Source: Deltaproteobacteria bacterium (GTDB lineage: Bacteria > Lernaellota > Lernaellaia > JACKCT01). From it: a stretch of DNA of 64,000 bases. The stretch spans positions 62,001 to 126,000 of the forward strand of contig JAOSJX010000023.1 of NCBI GenBank assembly GCA_027493875.1, in the 5' to 3' direction. Under the pieces are notes generated by a model. It worked only from the letters and a program-made list of their open reading frames with translations. It searched no databases and was not told the DNA's origin. Below are positions 10,454 through 19,393 of the stretch, piece by piece; within the stretch, counting starts at the first letter, position 1, and every line of letters begins with the position of its first letter. The position numbers were made by a program, and so were the translations under genes.

Positions 10454-11773
10454 ATGGCCATAGCACGTCAACGCACCGTCAAGATCGGTTTGGTTCAGGA
10501 CGGCAAGCTGATCTCCGAAAGCGTCCTTCAGGACAAGGAGGACGTGACGATCGGAACGGATCCGTCGAACACGATCACCGTTTCCGAAGCCAGCCTTCCG
10601 AAAAAGCACAAGCTGATCGCCCGCACCAAAAACGGATTCGACCTGAACTACGTGCCGGGGATGGAAGGGCGCATCTCCATTGCGCAGGGGACCTATGACC
10701 TGAACCGTCTGGATCAGTCCGGGTTCGCCCGCGGCAAGGACGCCTATTCGTCAATCGATCTGGGCCGGGAAGGCAAAGGGAAACTGAGCATCGGCAAAAC
10801 GACGATCCTGTTCCAGGTCGTCCCCGTGCCTCCTCCGCCGCCGATCGAAAAATTGCCCAGGGAATTTCACGGCGGTTATCTCCAACGCATGGACCCTGTC
10901 TTTGTCGTCATCATGGTTCTCTCCACGATTCTTCACATCGGCGCGATCCGCTACCTGAATTCCATCGAAGTCGAAGAGAGGCTTTCGGAAGATAAGGTGG
11001 CCGAATTCGTCAGCACCGTGACCACCGAAGATATCATCATTCCGCCCGAGGAAGAACCGGAAGTCCCGGACGACGCGACACTCGAGGAGCAGAAGAAGGA
11101 AACCGACACCATGAAAGCCAAGGAGGCCGGTGACGGCGGGAACGAGGAGGAGGCCGAGGCGCCGCCGGAAGATGTCACCCAAAAAGGTCTATTGGCGGTC
11201 ATTACCAGCGCCTCCGGGAGCGGCTCGGTGGCGGACATCATCGGTGATTCCGGCACGGACAGCGGCATCGACAATGTCATGAGCAAAATCAGCGGCGGAA
11301 TCAACATCGCCAAGGGATCGAACGTAGGGGGAAGCCGGGGCGGCGACGGGTCGCTGACGGGCACCGACGTCAGCGCCAGCTCCCTCGGCAACGTCGCCGG
11401 GGGAAAGCCGGTCGGGACCGGAGACAAGACCGAGAAGAAAGTGGCGGCGAAACTGACCACGACCGGCAATATGTCGGGCAATATCGATTCGACTTCCGCG
11501 CGCACCTACATCATGCAACGTATCGGCGGCGTCCGCGCTTGTTACGAGCGGCAACTCAAAATAGATCCGACGCTTTCCGGCAAGATCGCGGTGACGTTCA
11601 CGATCGGCGCCGACGGCGGCGTCACGGGTTGCTCCGTGGCCAGTTCAACGATCGGCAACGCGGAGGTTCCGGCCTGCGTATGCCGCGGAATTCAACGCTG
11701 GCGTTTTCCGACCCCACCGGATGGTGGAAGCGCGAGCGTGAATTATTCGTTTATCTTCACGCCGGCGAACTAG
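10454..11773 (+). CDS. FHA-like, single-pass protein with AgmX/PglI (TonB-like) C-terminal domain
   Basis: 439 residues, intact. Residues about 1-115 form a beta-rich cytoplasmic domain with FHA-like spacing (VTIGTDPSNTITV, then LPKKHKLI). A proline run (VPVPPPPPIEKLP) precedes one membrane helix at about 148-166. An acidic segment (205-245) and a Gly/Ser-rich linker (255-345) then span the periplasm. Residues about 350-439 match the AgmX/PglI C-terminal domain, a TonB-C-like fold (GGVRACYERQL, then GKIAVTFTI and a final beta strand). GltG/PglI of the Myxococcus gliding machine has this FHA-helix-TonB-like layout. It probably passes motor force from the TolQR-like complex to outer-membrane partners. 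Confidence 0.85.
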   Translation: MAIARQRTVKIGLVQDGKLISESVLQDKEDVTIGTDPSNTITVSEASLPKKHKLIARTKNGFDLNYVPGMEGRISIAQGTYDLNRLDQSGFARGKDAYSSIDLGREGKGKLSIGKTTILFQVVPVPPPPPIEKLPREFHGGYLQRMDPVFVVIMVLSTILHIGAIRYLNSIEVEERLSEDKVAEFVSTVTTEDIIIPPEEEPEVPDDATLEEQKKETDTMKAKEAGDGGNEEEAEAPPEDVTQKGLLAVITSASGSGSVADIIGDSGTDSGIDNVMSKISGGINIAKGSNVGGSRGGDGSLTGTDVSASSLGNVAGGKPVGTGDKTEKKVAAKLTTTGNMSGNIDSTSARTYIMQRIGGVRACYERQLKIDPTLSGKIAVTFTIGADGGVTGCSVASSTIGNAEVPACVCRGIQRWRFPTPPDGGSASVNYSFIFTPAN

Positions 11774-11812
11774 GCCGCAAGGCCGGCCGGCGCGTCTCCC
11801 GAGGAGGGCGAC

Positions 11813-12364
11813 ATGAAAAACCACCGAATCATCCTGGTCGCGCTGCTGGTCGCGGCGCTGGGGGCGGGCCCCATCGCGCTGGCACAGGAACAGGATCCGG
11901 ACGAATCGATGATCGTCCACGCCGCGAATTTCATGGAATTCCTGCGCGCGACGGTCAAATCGATGTCTTCCGCGCTCGACGATGCGCGCAAGGAAAGGAT
12001 CCGCGGAAAACGCAGTGCGTTGCGCCGCGCCTTGCGGACCTTCAGAAGAATCTCGCGGAAAGCGAGAAGCTCTATAAGGAGTTTCGCGAGGCGGCGTTCA
12101 GCAAGAATCCGACGAAAATCCGGGAGCTTTTCGTCAAAGCTTCGCAAGAAGGAAATGATCGCGACGCAGCTCGTGAAAATCGTGAACGAATGCTACCTGC
12201 TGATTAACGAGTCGGGTGGCTTTACGGAGACGGTTGAGGAATTCACCGGCACCGACCTGGACCCGCTGCCTTCGGATTTTGGCGACTTGGAACGCGTCGA
12301 AACCCCGGAGCCGCAGCCGCCCCAGTACGAACCGGAACCGACCAGCCAGTCCTCGGAAGCCTGA
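11813..12364 (+). CDS. Small secreted helical protein with Pro/Glu tail, two compensating frameshifts
   Basis: About 184 residues. GAGGAGGG precedes ATG 11813. The signal peptide is IILVALLVAALGAGPIALA, cleaved before QEQD. Without correction the middle (near 12000-12145) reads as an implausible Arg-rich stretch. The alternate frame gives a normal helical sequence, LADLQKNLAESEKLYKEF. Two opposite shifts, near 11995 and 12143, therefore cancel out. The C-terminus is rich in Pro, Glu and Gln. No family is recognised. It lies between the energiser and the polysaccharide export genes and is probably periplasmic. Confidence 0.65.
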   Translation: MKNHRIILVALLVAALGAGPIALAQEQDPDESMIVHAANFMEFLRATVKSMSSALDDARKERIRGKRSALRRALRTFRRISRKARSSIRSFARRRSARIRRKSGSFSSKLRKKEMIATQLVKIVNECYLLINESGGFTETVEEFTGTDLDPLPSDFGDLERVETPEPQPPQYEPEPTSQSSEA

Positions 12365-12426
12365 GACGCAAAATCGCGGGATTTTCGTTGCTCTGATCCG
12401 GATGGCGCTCTTGTGATGGAGTCTTG

Positions 12427-13654
12427 ATGAGGCATTTTTTTGCCGGGGGCTGATCGTCAGCCTCATTGTGCTGAACTGCATTTTGGGCTTTCCCGCGACC
12501 GCCTCGTCGTTCGAGGAGACGGAGGGGATCCGTTTCGGTTCCTTCTCGATCCATCCGTCCGTCTTTACCTCCCTGCGTTACGTGGACAACATCTATTTTG
12601 TTTCGACGAACTACGAACCTGCGGACGCGTCGTCGGTTCCGCAGGGAATCGAATCGGATTATGTTTTCAATATCACGCCGGCGGCCCTGTTCCGGTTCAA
12701 ACGGCCGCGCTTCAAAGCGGAAGCCGGCTACAAGCTGTACAACGACAATTACCTGGGGACCGACGATCCCGATAACCGTCACTCGAAGCTCAACGCCGCC
12801 AACCATACGTTCAACGGTCTGGTCGACTATCAAACGCCGGTCGGCCTTTTCGTCGGGGTGGACGACACGTACATCGTTCAGCAGTCGTTCGAGGATTCCG
12901 CGCAGTACGTCGATCTGATCGTCGGCGACCAGGAGCACAACGCGGGGCACGGTATCCTGGGTTTCAAGCACGGCCCGGAAGACAATTTTTACGTCACCGC
13001 CAAGTACACCACGATCACGGACCGCTACGGCCAATTCAACGAATTCGACCGGGACGGCTGGTTTGCCGACGGCGACCTGCGTTTGAAATTCCTTCCCAAA
13101 ACGGCCTTGCTTCTCAAGGCGGCGTCGGCGCCTATGACTACCCGCGGGCCGAGGGATCGAGCTCCGACGTTCAGTACGGCATGGGCGGCCTGTCGGGCCA
13201 ACTGACGACGCACGTGCGCCTCATCCTCAAGGGCGGTTACGGGACGAACGAATATAAGGAAGGCGACTCGTACGAGGGCCCCCTCGGCGAAGCGGAACTG
13301 ACGGGCATGTGGGAAGGACCGACGCAAGCCAGTTTGGGCTACCGCCATCAGGTTCTGGATGCGACGACGGCCAATTACTTCGTGTCCGACGAGATCTGGG
13401 GACGGTTTTACAAATTGTGGATGGAACGTTTGGCGACGGACGTCGTGGCCAGCTACCAGCTCAACCAATTTTCCTCACCAAACGAGCGGGACGAGCATTA
13501 CCTCCAGGCGAAAGCCGAGGTGACGCTCCGTATGATATACTGGCTCTACCTTGGCGGTGGATACCAACACGACGGACGCGCGCTCGACAATGAAACGATC
13601 AGCAACTACACGGTCCGCAATATTTATTTTCTCAGCCTCGCCGCCCGCTTTTAA
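12427..13654 (+). CDS. Outer-membrane beta-barrel protein of polysaccharide export, two frameshifts
   Basis: About 408 residues. ATG 12427 begins a signal peptide interrupted by a frame change in the T7/G5 stretch near 12440 (repaired h-region LIVSLIVLNCILGF). The mature part is a run of amphipathic beta strands with aromatic girdle residues, and it ends in a terminal Phe within YFLSLAARF, the hallmark of BAM substrates. A second shift lies near 13120. The next gene, eight bases downstream, is an OPX protein lacking its own outer-membrane helix. Myxococcus Wzp beta-barrels are paired with short OPX proteins in this way, so this is the likely outer-membrane pore for the polymer. Confidence 0.75.
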
Positions 13655-13661
13655 CAACGCC

Positions 13662-14543
13662 ATGCGCCGACGATGGGCCGTTTTAGGAGTCTTGCTCCTT
13701 TTCGTGGCGCAGGCCGCGTGGGCGAACGGATACGCCGTCGGGCCGGGCGACGTTCTGGAGATCAAGGTCTTCGGCGACAAGGAACTCAGCCGCGATTACG
13801 AGGTGGCGCAAAACGGCACCATCCGGCTTCCGTGGATCAAGGAGGTCGAAGTAAAGGGACTGACCACGCGCGTCATCGAAAAACGGTTGGAGGAGCGGCT
13901 CGGCGAGGATTACCTCGTCGATCCGCAGGTCTCCGTCGTCGTCAAGGAGTACAAGTCCAAAAAAATCTACGTGCTCGGTCACGTGAAAAATCCGGGAGCT
14001 TACAGCCTCACGGGAGACACGCGCGTTCTCGAAGCGCTGGCCATGGCCGGCGGCGTCGGCAACGAAGGTGGAAAGTCGTTTACGATCATCAAGGGCGGCG
14101 CGGAGCTGGGGCCCGGCGAGGTGCGGAAACTCATGACCGCCCCGGACGACCGGGCGATCGAGGATTTCACGCAGGGCCAACCCAATGCGCGCGTGATTCA
14201 CGTGGACGGTTACGCGCTGATGGAGCAGGGCGATCTGACGCAAAATCAAGCGCTGGACGCCGGGGACATCCTGTCCGTTCCCAAAGCGAGCTTCGTGTAC
14301 TTCGACGGAGAAGTGAACAAACCGGGTCCCGTGACGTACTCGGAAGGGCTGACGATGATGAAGGCGATTTCGCTGGCCGGCGGGTTGACGAAAGACGCCG
14401 GACGGCGGGTTGTCGTGACGCGCTCGAAGGACGGCAAGAACGAAACGATTTCGTTGAATCTTTCGAAAATCAGCAAGCACGAAGGAGCCGATTTTACCTT
14501 GCTTCCCGACGACGTTGTGAAGGTTAAAAGGAGCTGGTTCTAA
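13662..14543 (+). CDS. Short OPX (Wza-like) polysaccharide export protein
   Basis: 293 residues, intact. The signal peptide ends AWA-NGYAV with no lipobox. The Poly_export domain follows (VGPGDVLEIKVFGDKELS, residues about 25-110), then SLBB domains (YVLGHVKNPGAYSL near 112, and YFDGEVNKPGPVTYSEGL near 210). The protein stops at KRSWF just after the second SLBB. It lacks the C-terminal amphipathic helix that forms the outer-membrane barrel of E. coli Wza. It therefore belongs with short OPX proteins that need a separate beta-barrel partner, here the gene just upstream. The downstream gene is Wzc, completing the export complex. Confidence 0.9.
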   Translation: MRRRWAVLGVLLLFVAQAAWANGYAVGPGDVLEIKVFGDKELSRDYEVAQNGTIRLPWIKEVEVKGLTTRVIEKRLEERLGEDYLVDPQVSVVVKEYKSKKIYVLGHVKNPGAYSLTGDTRVLEALAMAGGVGNEGGKSFTIIKGGAELGPGEVRKLMTAPDDRAIEDFTQGQPNARVIHVDGYALMEQGDLTQNQALDAGDILSVPKASFVYFDGEVNKPGPVTYSEGLTMMKAISLAGGLTKDAGRRVVVTRSKDGKNETISLNLSKISKHEGADFTLLPDDVVKVKRSWF

Positions 14544-14545
14544 AA

Positions 14546-16678
14546 ATGGCTTCAGGTCCCGGAAAATCCTCCGGATTCGAGGTGCGCGAGTACATTAAGG
14601 TTCTCGTCAAGCGCCGCTGGACCATCGCGACGTTCTTCGTCATCGTCGTCACGCTGATCACCTTGGCGACCTTCATGCGGGTCCCGATTTTCCGGGCGAC
14701 CGCGACGCTTCAAATTCTTCCCGAAGCGCCGACTTATGTTGACTTTAAGGGAGTCGTCGCGCTGGGATCGAGCAATTATTGGGCGCTCAAAGAGTACTAC
14801 GAGACGCAGTTCCGCATCATCAAATCCCGCCCCGTCGCGGCGGCGGTGCTCGATGAGTTGGAATTGCGCGGCGTCGATCCCTACAAGGACGCCAAAGACC
14901 CGGAAGCGGTGTTGATCGATCAGATTCAGGTGGAACCCGTGAAGAGTTCCCAACTGGTGCAAATCCACGCCGAGCACAGCAACGCGGAGCTCGCCGCCAG
15001 ACTGGCGAATACCGTCGCGGCGGTTTACCAGAAGCAGAATCTCGAACGGACGAAGACGATCTCCAACGAAGCGTCGAAGTGGCTCGAAGGCGAGCAGGGG
15101 ACGATGGTCGACCGCCTGGGCGAAAGTGAAAAGACGCTCCAGAAATTCATGGAGGATAATAAGGTCTTCTCGTTTGAAGAGCGCTTCAACACGGCGCTGA
15201 TCAACCTGGCGAAATTTACCGAAGCCCTTGCCGAAGCGCGCCGCGACCGGATCGAGGCGCAGTCGCTGATTACCAAATACAAGGAAATGAAGGCCAAAGG
15301 GCAAGCCATGATGATTCCGGCCGTCATGGAAAACGCGCTGATCCAGGATTTGAAGAACGAGAAAATTCTGGCGGAAAAGCAACTGGCTCAAATCAAAACA
15401 AAGTATAAGAGCGGACCGGATGTCGCCTCGCTGGAACAGCAGATCGCCGTTCTGGATGAAAAAATCGGCGCCGAAATCGACAGCATCGTCGGCGCGGTGA
15501 ACGCCCAGTATCTCGTCGCGGCGAGCAAGGAAAAGGAGCTGGAAAAGGCGGTGGAGGACGCGCGGACCGCGGCGCAGCAGATCTCGGAAATGGAGTTCCA
15601 ATATAAGGCGCTGCGGCGGGACGTCGACTCGACGCAATCGCTGTTCGAGGAAATGCAGAAGCGCGCCAAGGAAACCGAGATCACGAAGAATCTTGCGGCC
15701 AACAATATCGTGGTCGTCAGCGAGGCGCGTGTTCCCGGAACATCATATCCGCCCGCGCCGCAAAACGATCATGATGCTGAGCATGCTGCTCGGCCTGTTC
15801 GGCGGCGTCGGTCTCGCGTTCCTCCTGGAATTTCTCGACAACACCATTAAGACGCAGGCCGATATCGAGCGGATCACGGACCGCCCGTTTCTCGGCATTA
15901 TTCCGAGTTTCCAAACGGAAGAAGCCGAAGGCGTCGACGATCTGTTCTGCCACAATCATCCGAAATCGAGCATCACGGAATCGTGCCGGGCCATCCGCAC
16001 AAACATCGCCTACAGCTTCCCGGGCCGCGATCTGAAAAAAACTCTTGGTGACGAGCGCCGGACCCCCAGGAAGGGAAGTCGACCACGGTCATCAATCTCG
16101 GGGTGATTTTCGCTCAAAGCGGCCGGCGCGTTTGTCTGGTCGATTCCGACCTGCGCCGCCCGCGTTTGCACAAGGCGTTCGACATTCCGCGGGATACCGG
16201 CCTGACCAACTACGTCATGGGAGAAATTCCCATGGACGGTGTCATCACAAAAACGGAAGTGCCCAATCTCTTTGTCATTCCGTCGGGCCCGATTCCGCCG
16301 AACCCGTCGGAAATGCTCGAGGGCGCGCCGATGGCGAAAATGATCGAGGAACTCAACGAGCGGTTCGATCTGGTCCTTTTCGATTCGCCGCCGGTCGTCG
16401 CGGTCACGGACGCCGTGGTCCTGTCCAAGTCCGTCGACGGTGTCGTCGTGGTCGTCAAGGCCGGGAAAACCACCACCGAATTGTTCGGCCGGGCGATACG
16501 CCAGCTTCTCGACGTGCAGTCGCACATCGTGGGGTCGGTCCTGAACGACTTCAACGTGCGGGGCGAGGGTTACCGGTACTATTACTACTACCACTATTAT
16601 CGGTCGGATGAGGACGGCACGCCCGGTTCGCGCGTCTTAAAGAAGCGCCCGAGCGGCGCCGCCAATAAATCGGCGTAA
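14546..16678 (+). CDS. wzc: Wzc-type polysaccharide co-polymerase with fused BY-kinase, three frameshifts
   Basis: About 711 residues. A Wzz domain comes first: TM1 near 30-50 (TIATFFVIVVTLITLATFM), a long periplasmic coiled coil at 170-390, and TM2 (IMMLSMLLGLFGGVGLAFL). The tyrosine autokinase domain follows, with Walker A (SAGPQEGKST after repair), Walker A' (VCLVDSDLRRP) and Walker B (LVLFDSPP). It ends with a tyrosine cluster, YRYYYYYHYY, near 16575. Shifts fall near 15755, near 16040, and in a C5 run near 16063. In such proteins, phosphorylation of the tail and its removal drive cycles of complex assembly that control chain length and export. Confidence 0.92.
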
Positions 16679-16682
16679 GCCG

Positions 16683-18056
16683 ATGCGCCTCGTCCGAACG
16701 CACCGTCTGGACACCGCCGTCGAGGCGCTGACCTTGGCGCTCTTGGTCTATCTGCCGATCGCGTTCGCCGGCGTCAACATGGTGTGGCGGGCGCCGGGCA
16801 TGCTGGCCGCCGCCCTCCTGATCGCCCTTGTCGCAACCAACAATCGCCACTACGAAAAGCGGCATGAAAAGTCCGCGTTGGGCGATCTCGTGACGGCGCG
16901 GAAGGCTTTGAAGCTCTTCGGCGCGTTTTTGCTGGTAATTCTCTTCCAACTGACGCCTGTACCGCGATTTTTGGCCGAATATTTCTGCGTTCCCGGGATT
17001 GCCCTCGAAGGCGCGATGGTGCCGTCGCATCCGGTGCCGGCCCGCGGGACCGTCGCCGCCCTGACGTGGCTCATTCCGTTCGCCGTCTTCTTCGCGATCG
17101 TTTCGACCTACCGCTCGCAGGCTCAGATTCGCCGTTTGGCCCGCGTCATTGTCGGCGTGGCGTGCTTCGAGGCTGTCTACGGGCTGGTCGAGTGGGTGAG
17201 CGGCCACCAACACATTTTTCTGGTGCCGAAACGCGCGTACGTCGACGTCGCGACGGGAACCTTCGTCAACCGCAATCATTTCGCCGGCTATCTCGAAATG
17301 GCCGTCGGCCTCCTCGTTGGGATCGGCCTGTTCCACTACACGCATAAACGAGTCAAGGAGGGGACGTTGGCCGGACGCGGCGAACGGCTCGTCCTGGTGG
17401 CATTCGGGGCGATGCTGGCCCTCGGCGCGATGGCGGCCAGCGGCTCCCGGGCCGCGCCGTTGTGCCTCGTCACCGCGCTCCTGATCGCGGGGCTGCTCGT
17501 TTTTCACGGCGGTCAGAGGAAAGGATTTTTCATCGCCGTCGCGGCCGTGGCGCTGCTCGGCATCGCGTTCAGTTTTTGGATCGGCGCCGATCCGCTGATT
17601 CAACGCTACGGCGAAGTCGCCGAGAACGCCCGCGCGGGCGACGCGCGGCCGCGCGTCTTTTGGGGGACCTTTAAGATGTGGTTGGCGGCGCCGGTGCTTG
17701 GAACCGGGGCGGGGGCCTTCGGCGACGTGTTTCCGTTGTTTCGTCCGGAATCGGTTTTGGCCTATTACGACCACGCGCACAACGACTACCTCGAAATCCT
17801 CGCCGAAACGGGCATGGCCGGCTTTGCCGCGATCTCATCGGGTGTGGTGCTCCTGATGATTTCGGCGTATCGCGCCGGCAGGCGCCGGACCAGCCGCTTC
17901 GCCCGGTGCTACGCCCTCGGGGCGATGATCGGCGTGATTTCTTTGTCATTGCACGGGCTGGTGGATTTCAATTTGACGATCCCCGCGAACCAGGCGACGT
18001 TTTTCGCTCTCCTCGGCCTGGCGACGGTCGCGTCCGGACGGAGGTTGTATCGATGA
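16683..18056 (+). CDS. O-antigen ligase/polymerase-like membrane protein (Wzy_C family), first copy
   Basis: 457 residues, intact, starting four bases after the Wzc stop. About ten to twelve hydrophobic segments are visible. The large periplasmic loop holds the family motif region VNRNHFAGYLEM and later DHAHNDYLEILAETG, the conserved H-N-x-x-L-x-x-x-x-E-x-G pattern of Wzy/WaaL proteins. It would polymerise or ligate undecaprenyl-linked repeat units at the periplasmic face. A second member lies at 28808, so one may be polymerase and the other ligase. Which is which cannot be told from sequence. Confidence 0.88.
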   Translation: MRLVRTHRLDTAVEALTLALLVYLPIAFAGVNMVWRAPGMLAAALLIALVATNNRHYEKRHEKSALGDLVTARKALKLFGAFLLVILFQLTPVPRFLAEYFCVPGIALEGAMVPSHPVPARGTVAALTWLIPFAVFFAIVSTYRSQAQIRRLARVIVGVACFEAVYGLVEWVSGHQHIFLVPKRAYVDVATGTFVNRNHFAGYLEMAVGLLVGIGLFHYTHKRVKEGTLAGRGERLVLVAFGAMLALGAMAASGSRAAPLCLVTALLIAGLLVFHGGQRKGFFIAVAAVALLGIAFSFWIGADPLIQRYGEVAENARAGDARPRVFWGTFKMWLAAPVLGTGAGAFGDVFPLFRPESVLAYYDHAHNDYLEILAETGMAGFAAISSGVVLLMISAYRAGRRRTSRFARCYALGAMIGVISLSLHGLVDFNLTIPANQATFFALLGLATVASGRRLYR

Positions 18057-19378
18057 CCGCCGCGCGGGGAAAAGCCGCGATGATTCTTCTCTATGCGGTT
18101 CTGGGGCTGGCGGCGATCCGCGCGGCGACGCTTTTTTTTCGCCGCTTGGCCGTATACCCAATACCGCGCGGAGGCGCGCGCCCATTTTCTGCCCTACGGC
18201 GTCGCCGATGCGGAGATCAGAGCGCGGTGGTTGGTTGCGGCTCTTTCGTTTGCGCCGCAAGATGACAGGTCCTGGTCGGAAACGGGGCGGTACGCGCAAC
18301 TTTGGCCGCGACGGACGACGCCGCGGTAAAGGGTATCGTCGCCGAGACGTTGGCGCCCCGGACGGCGGGCGTCGCGCCGGCGAATGAGCAAGCCGATGCC
18401 CTGTTGGAAATCGCCGTCGCCGCGTACCGCGAGGCCGCCCGCCGCAACGCCGTGGACGCCGATGCGCGATTTTGGGAAACGGCGGCGCGGGCCGAACTGG
18501 GCGAGTTGTCCGCCGGCGACAGTATCGGACGGCTCCGAACGATTATCGAACTCGACCCGATGCGTCCCGATCTCTGGCGTGCGGCCGGCGACCATGCCCT
18601 GCGCGCCGGGTTCGAGGGTGACGCGGCCGCTTTTTACGAAAAAGCGTTGCGCTTGAGTTACGACGGGCTGGAAGAGATCGTCGCGGTCTTGGTAAACACG
18701 CGCTCCGGGGTCGAAGCGGCGGTGGCGGTTGTGCCCGACGATCCGCGGGCGCAGCACCGCTTGTCGGCCGCGTTGTTCGACGCGTGGCATTTCACGGAAG
18801 CGGAGGACGCGTGGCGGCGCTACCGTACGGGAGCGAAGCTCCCGATCGTTGAAAGACGATCGGGCGAATTGGTCACGAACGCGTTCTTTCGAGATCAGCT
18901 CGGAAGCGGATTTCACGATTGGACGATTGTCCCGGCGAAGGGCGTTAAAGTTTCGGACCCCGGTAAGGCCGACGGCCTCGAGATTGCCTTCTCGCCCGGA
19001 CCGGCGAGCTATTTTCATCTGCAACAGGATATTCCCGTGGCGGCGGGCTCCGCCTCTATATTGTCGGCCGATTTTCGATTGGAGCCCGCCGATACGCCGG
19101 TCAAAATCGGCATTGAAGCCGTTCATCCGATGGGACCGGAACTGTTTGCCGCGGGGGATTCATGTTACGTTCGGCGGCGCGGCCTCAAGGCGGAAGGACG
19201 TTCGTGCGATATCGGCGCGGAGGGTGAGGTTCGCCTGCGCGCCGTTGTCCACGTCCCGTCGGTTTTGCCGTTGATTCGCGTGCGGGTGACGCGCGCGGCG
19301 CAAGACGGCGAAACCGGTGTTTCGGGGACGATGCGTATTTCCCACGTGAGTTTGAAGCCCATGGCGAGCGATGAATAG
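18053..19378 (+). CDS. Membrane-anchored TPR-like protein linked to the Wzy-like protein, two frameshifts
   Basis: About 441 residues. ATG 18053 overlaps the upstream stop (ATGA). One N-terminal membrane helix (MILLYAVLGLAAIRAATLFF) is followed by a frame change in a T8 run near 18133. The helical segment AEARAHFLPYGVADAEIRAR comes next, then a second change near 18303. The C-terminal 200 residues look like a beta-sandwich (FHDWTIVPAKGVKVSDPG), as seen in carbohydrate-binding or jelly-roll modules. TPR-bearing partners often follow Wzy-like genes. A role in polymerisation or ligation is inferred from context. Confidence 0.65.
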
Positions 19379-19393
19379 ATTCGGTCGACAACC

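Noticed and set aside
13683..14480. Minus-strand open frame opposite the OPX gene
   Set aside because: The plus strand codes for an intact OPX protein with clear SLBB motifs; the antisense frame has no motif or start signals.
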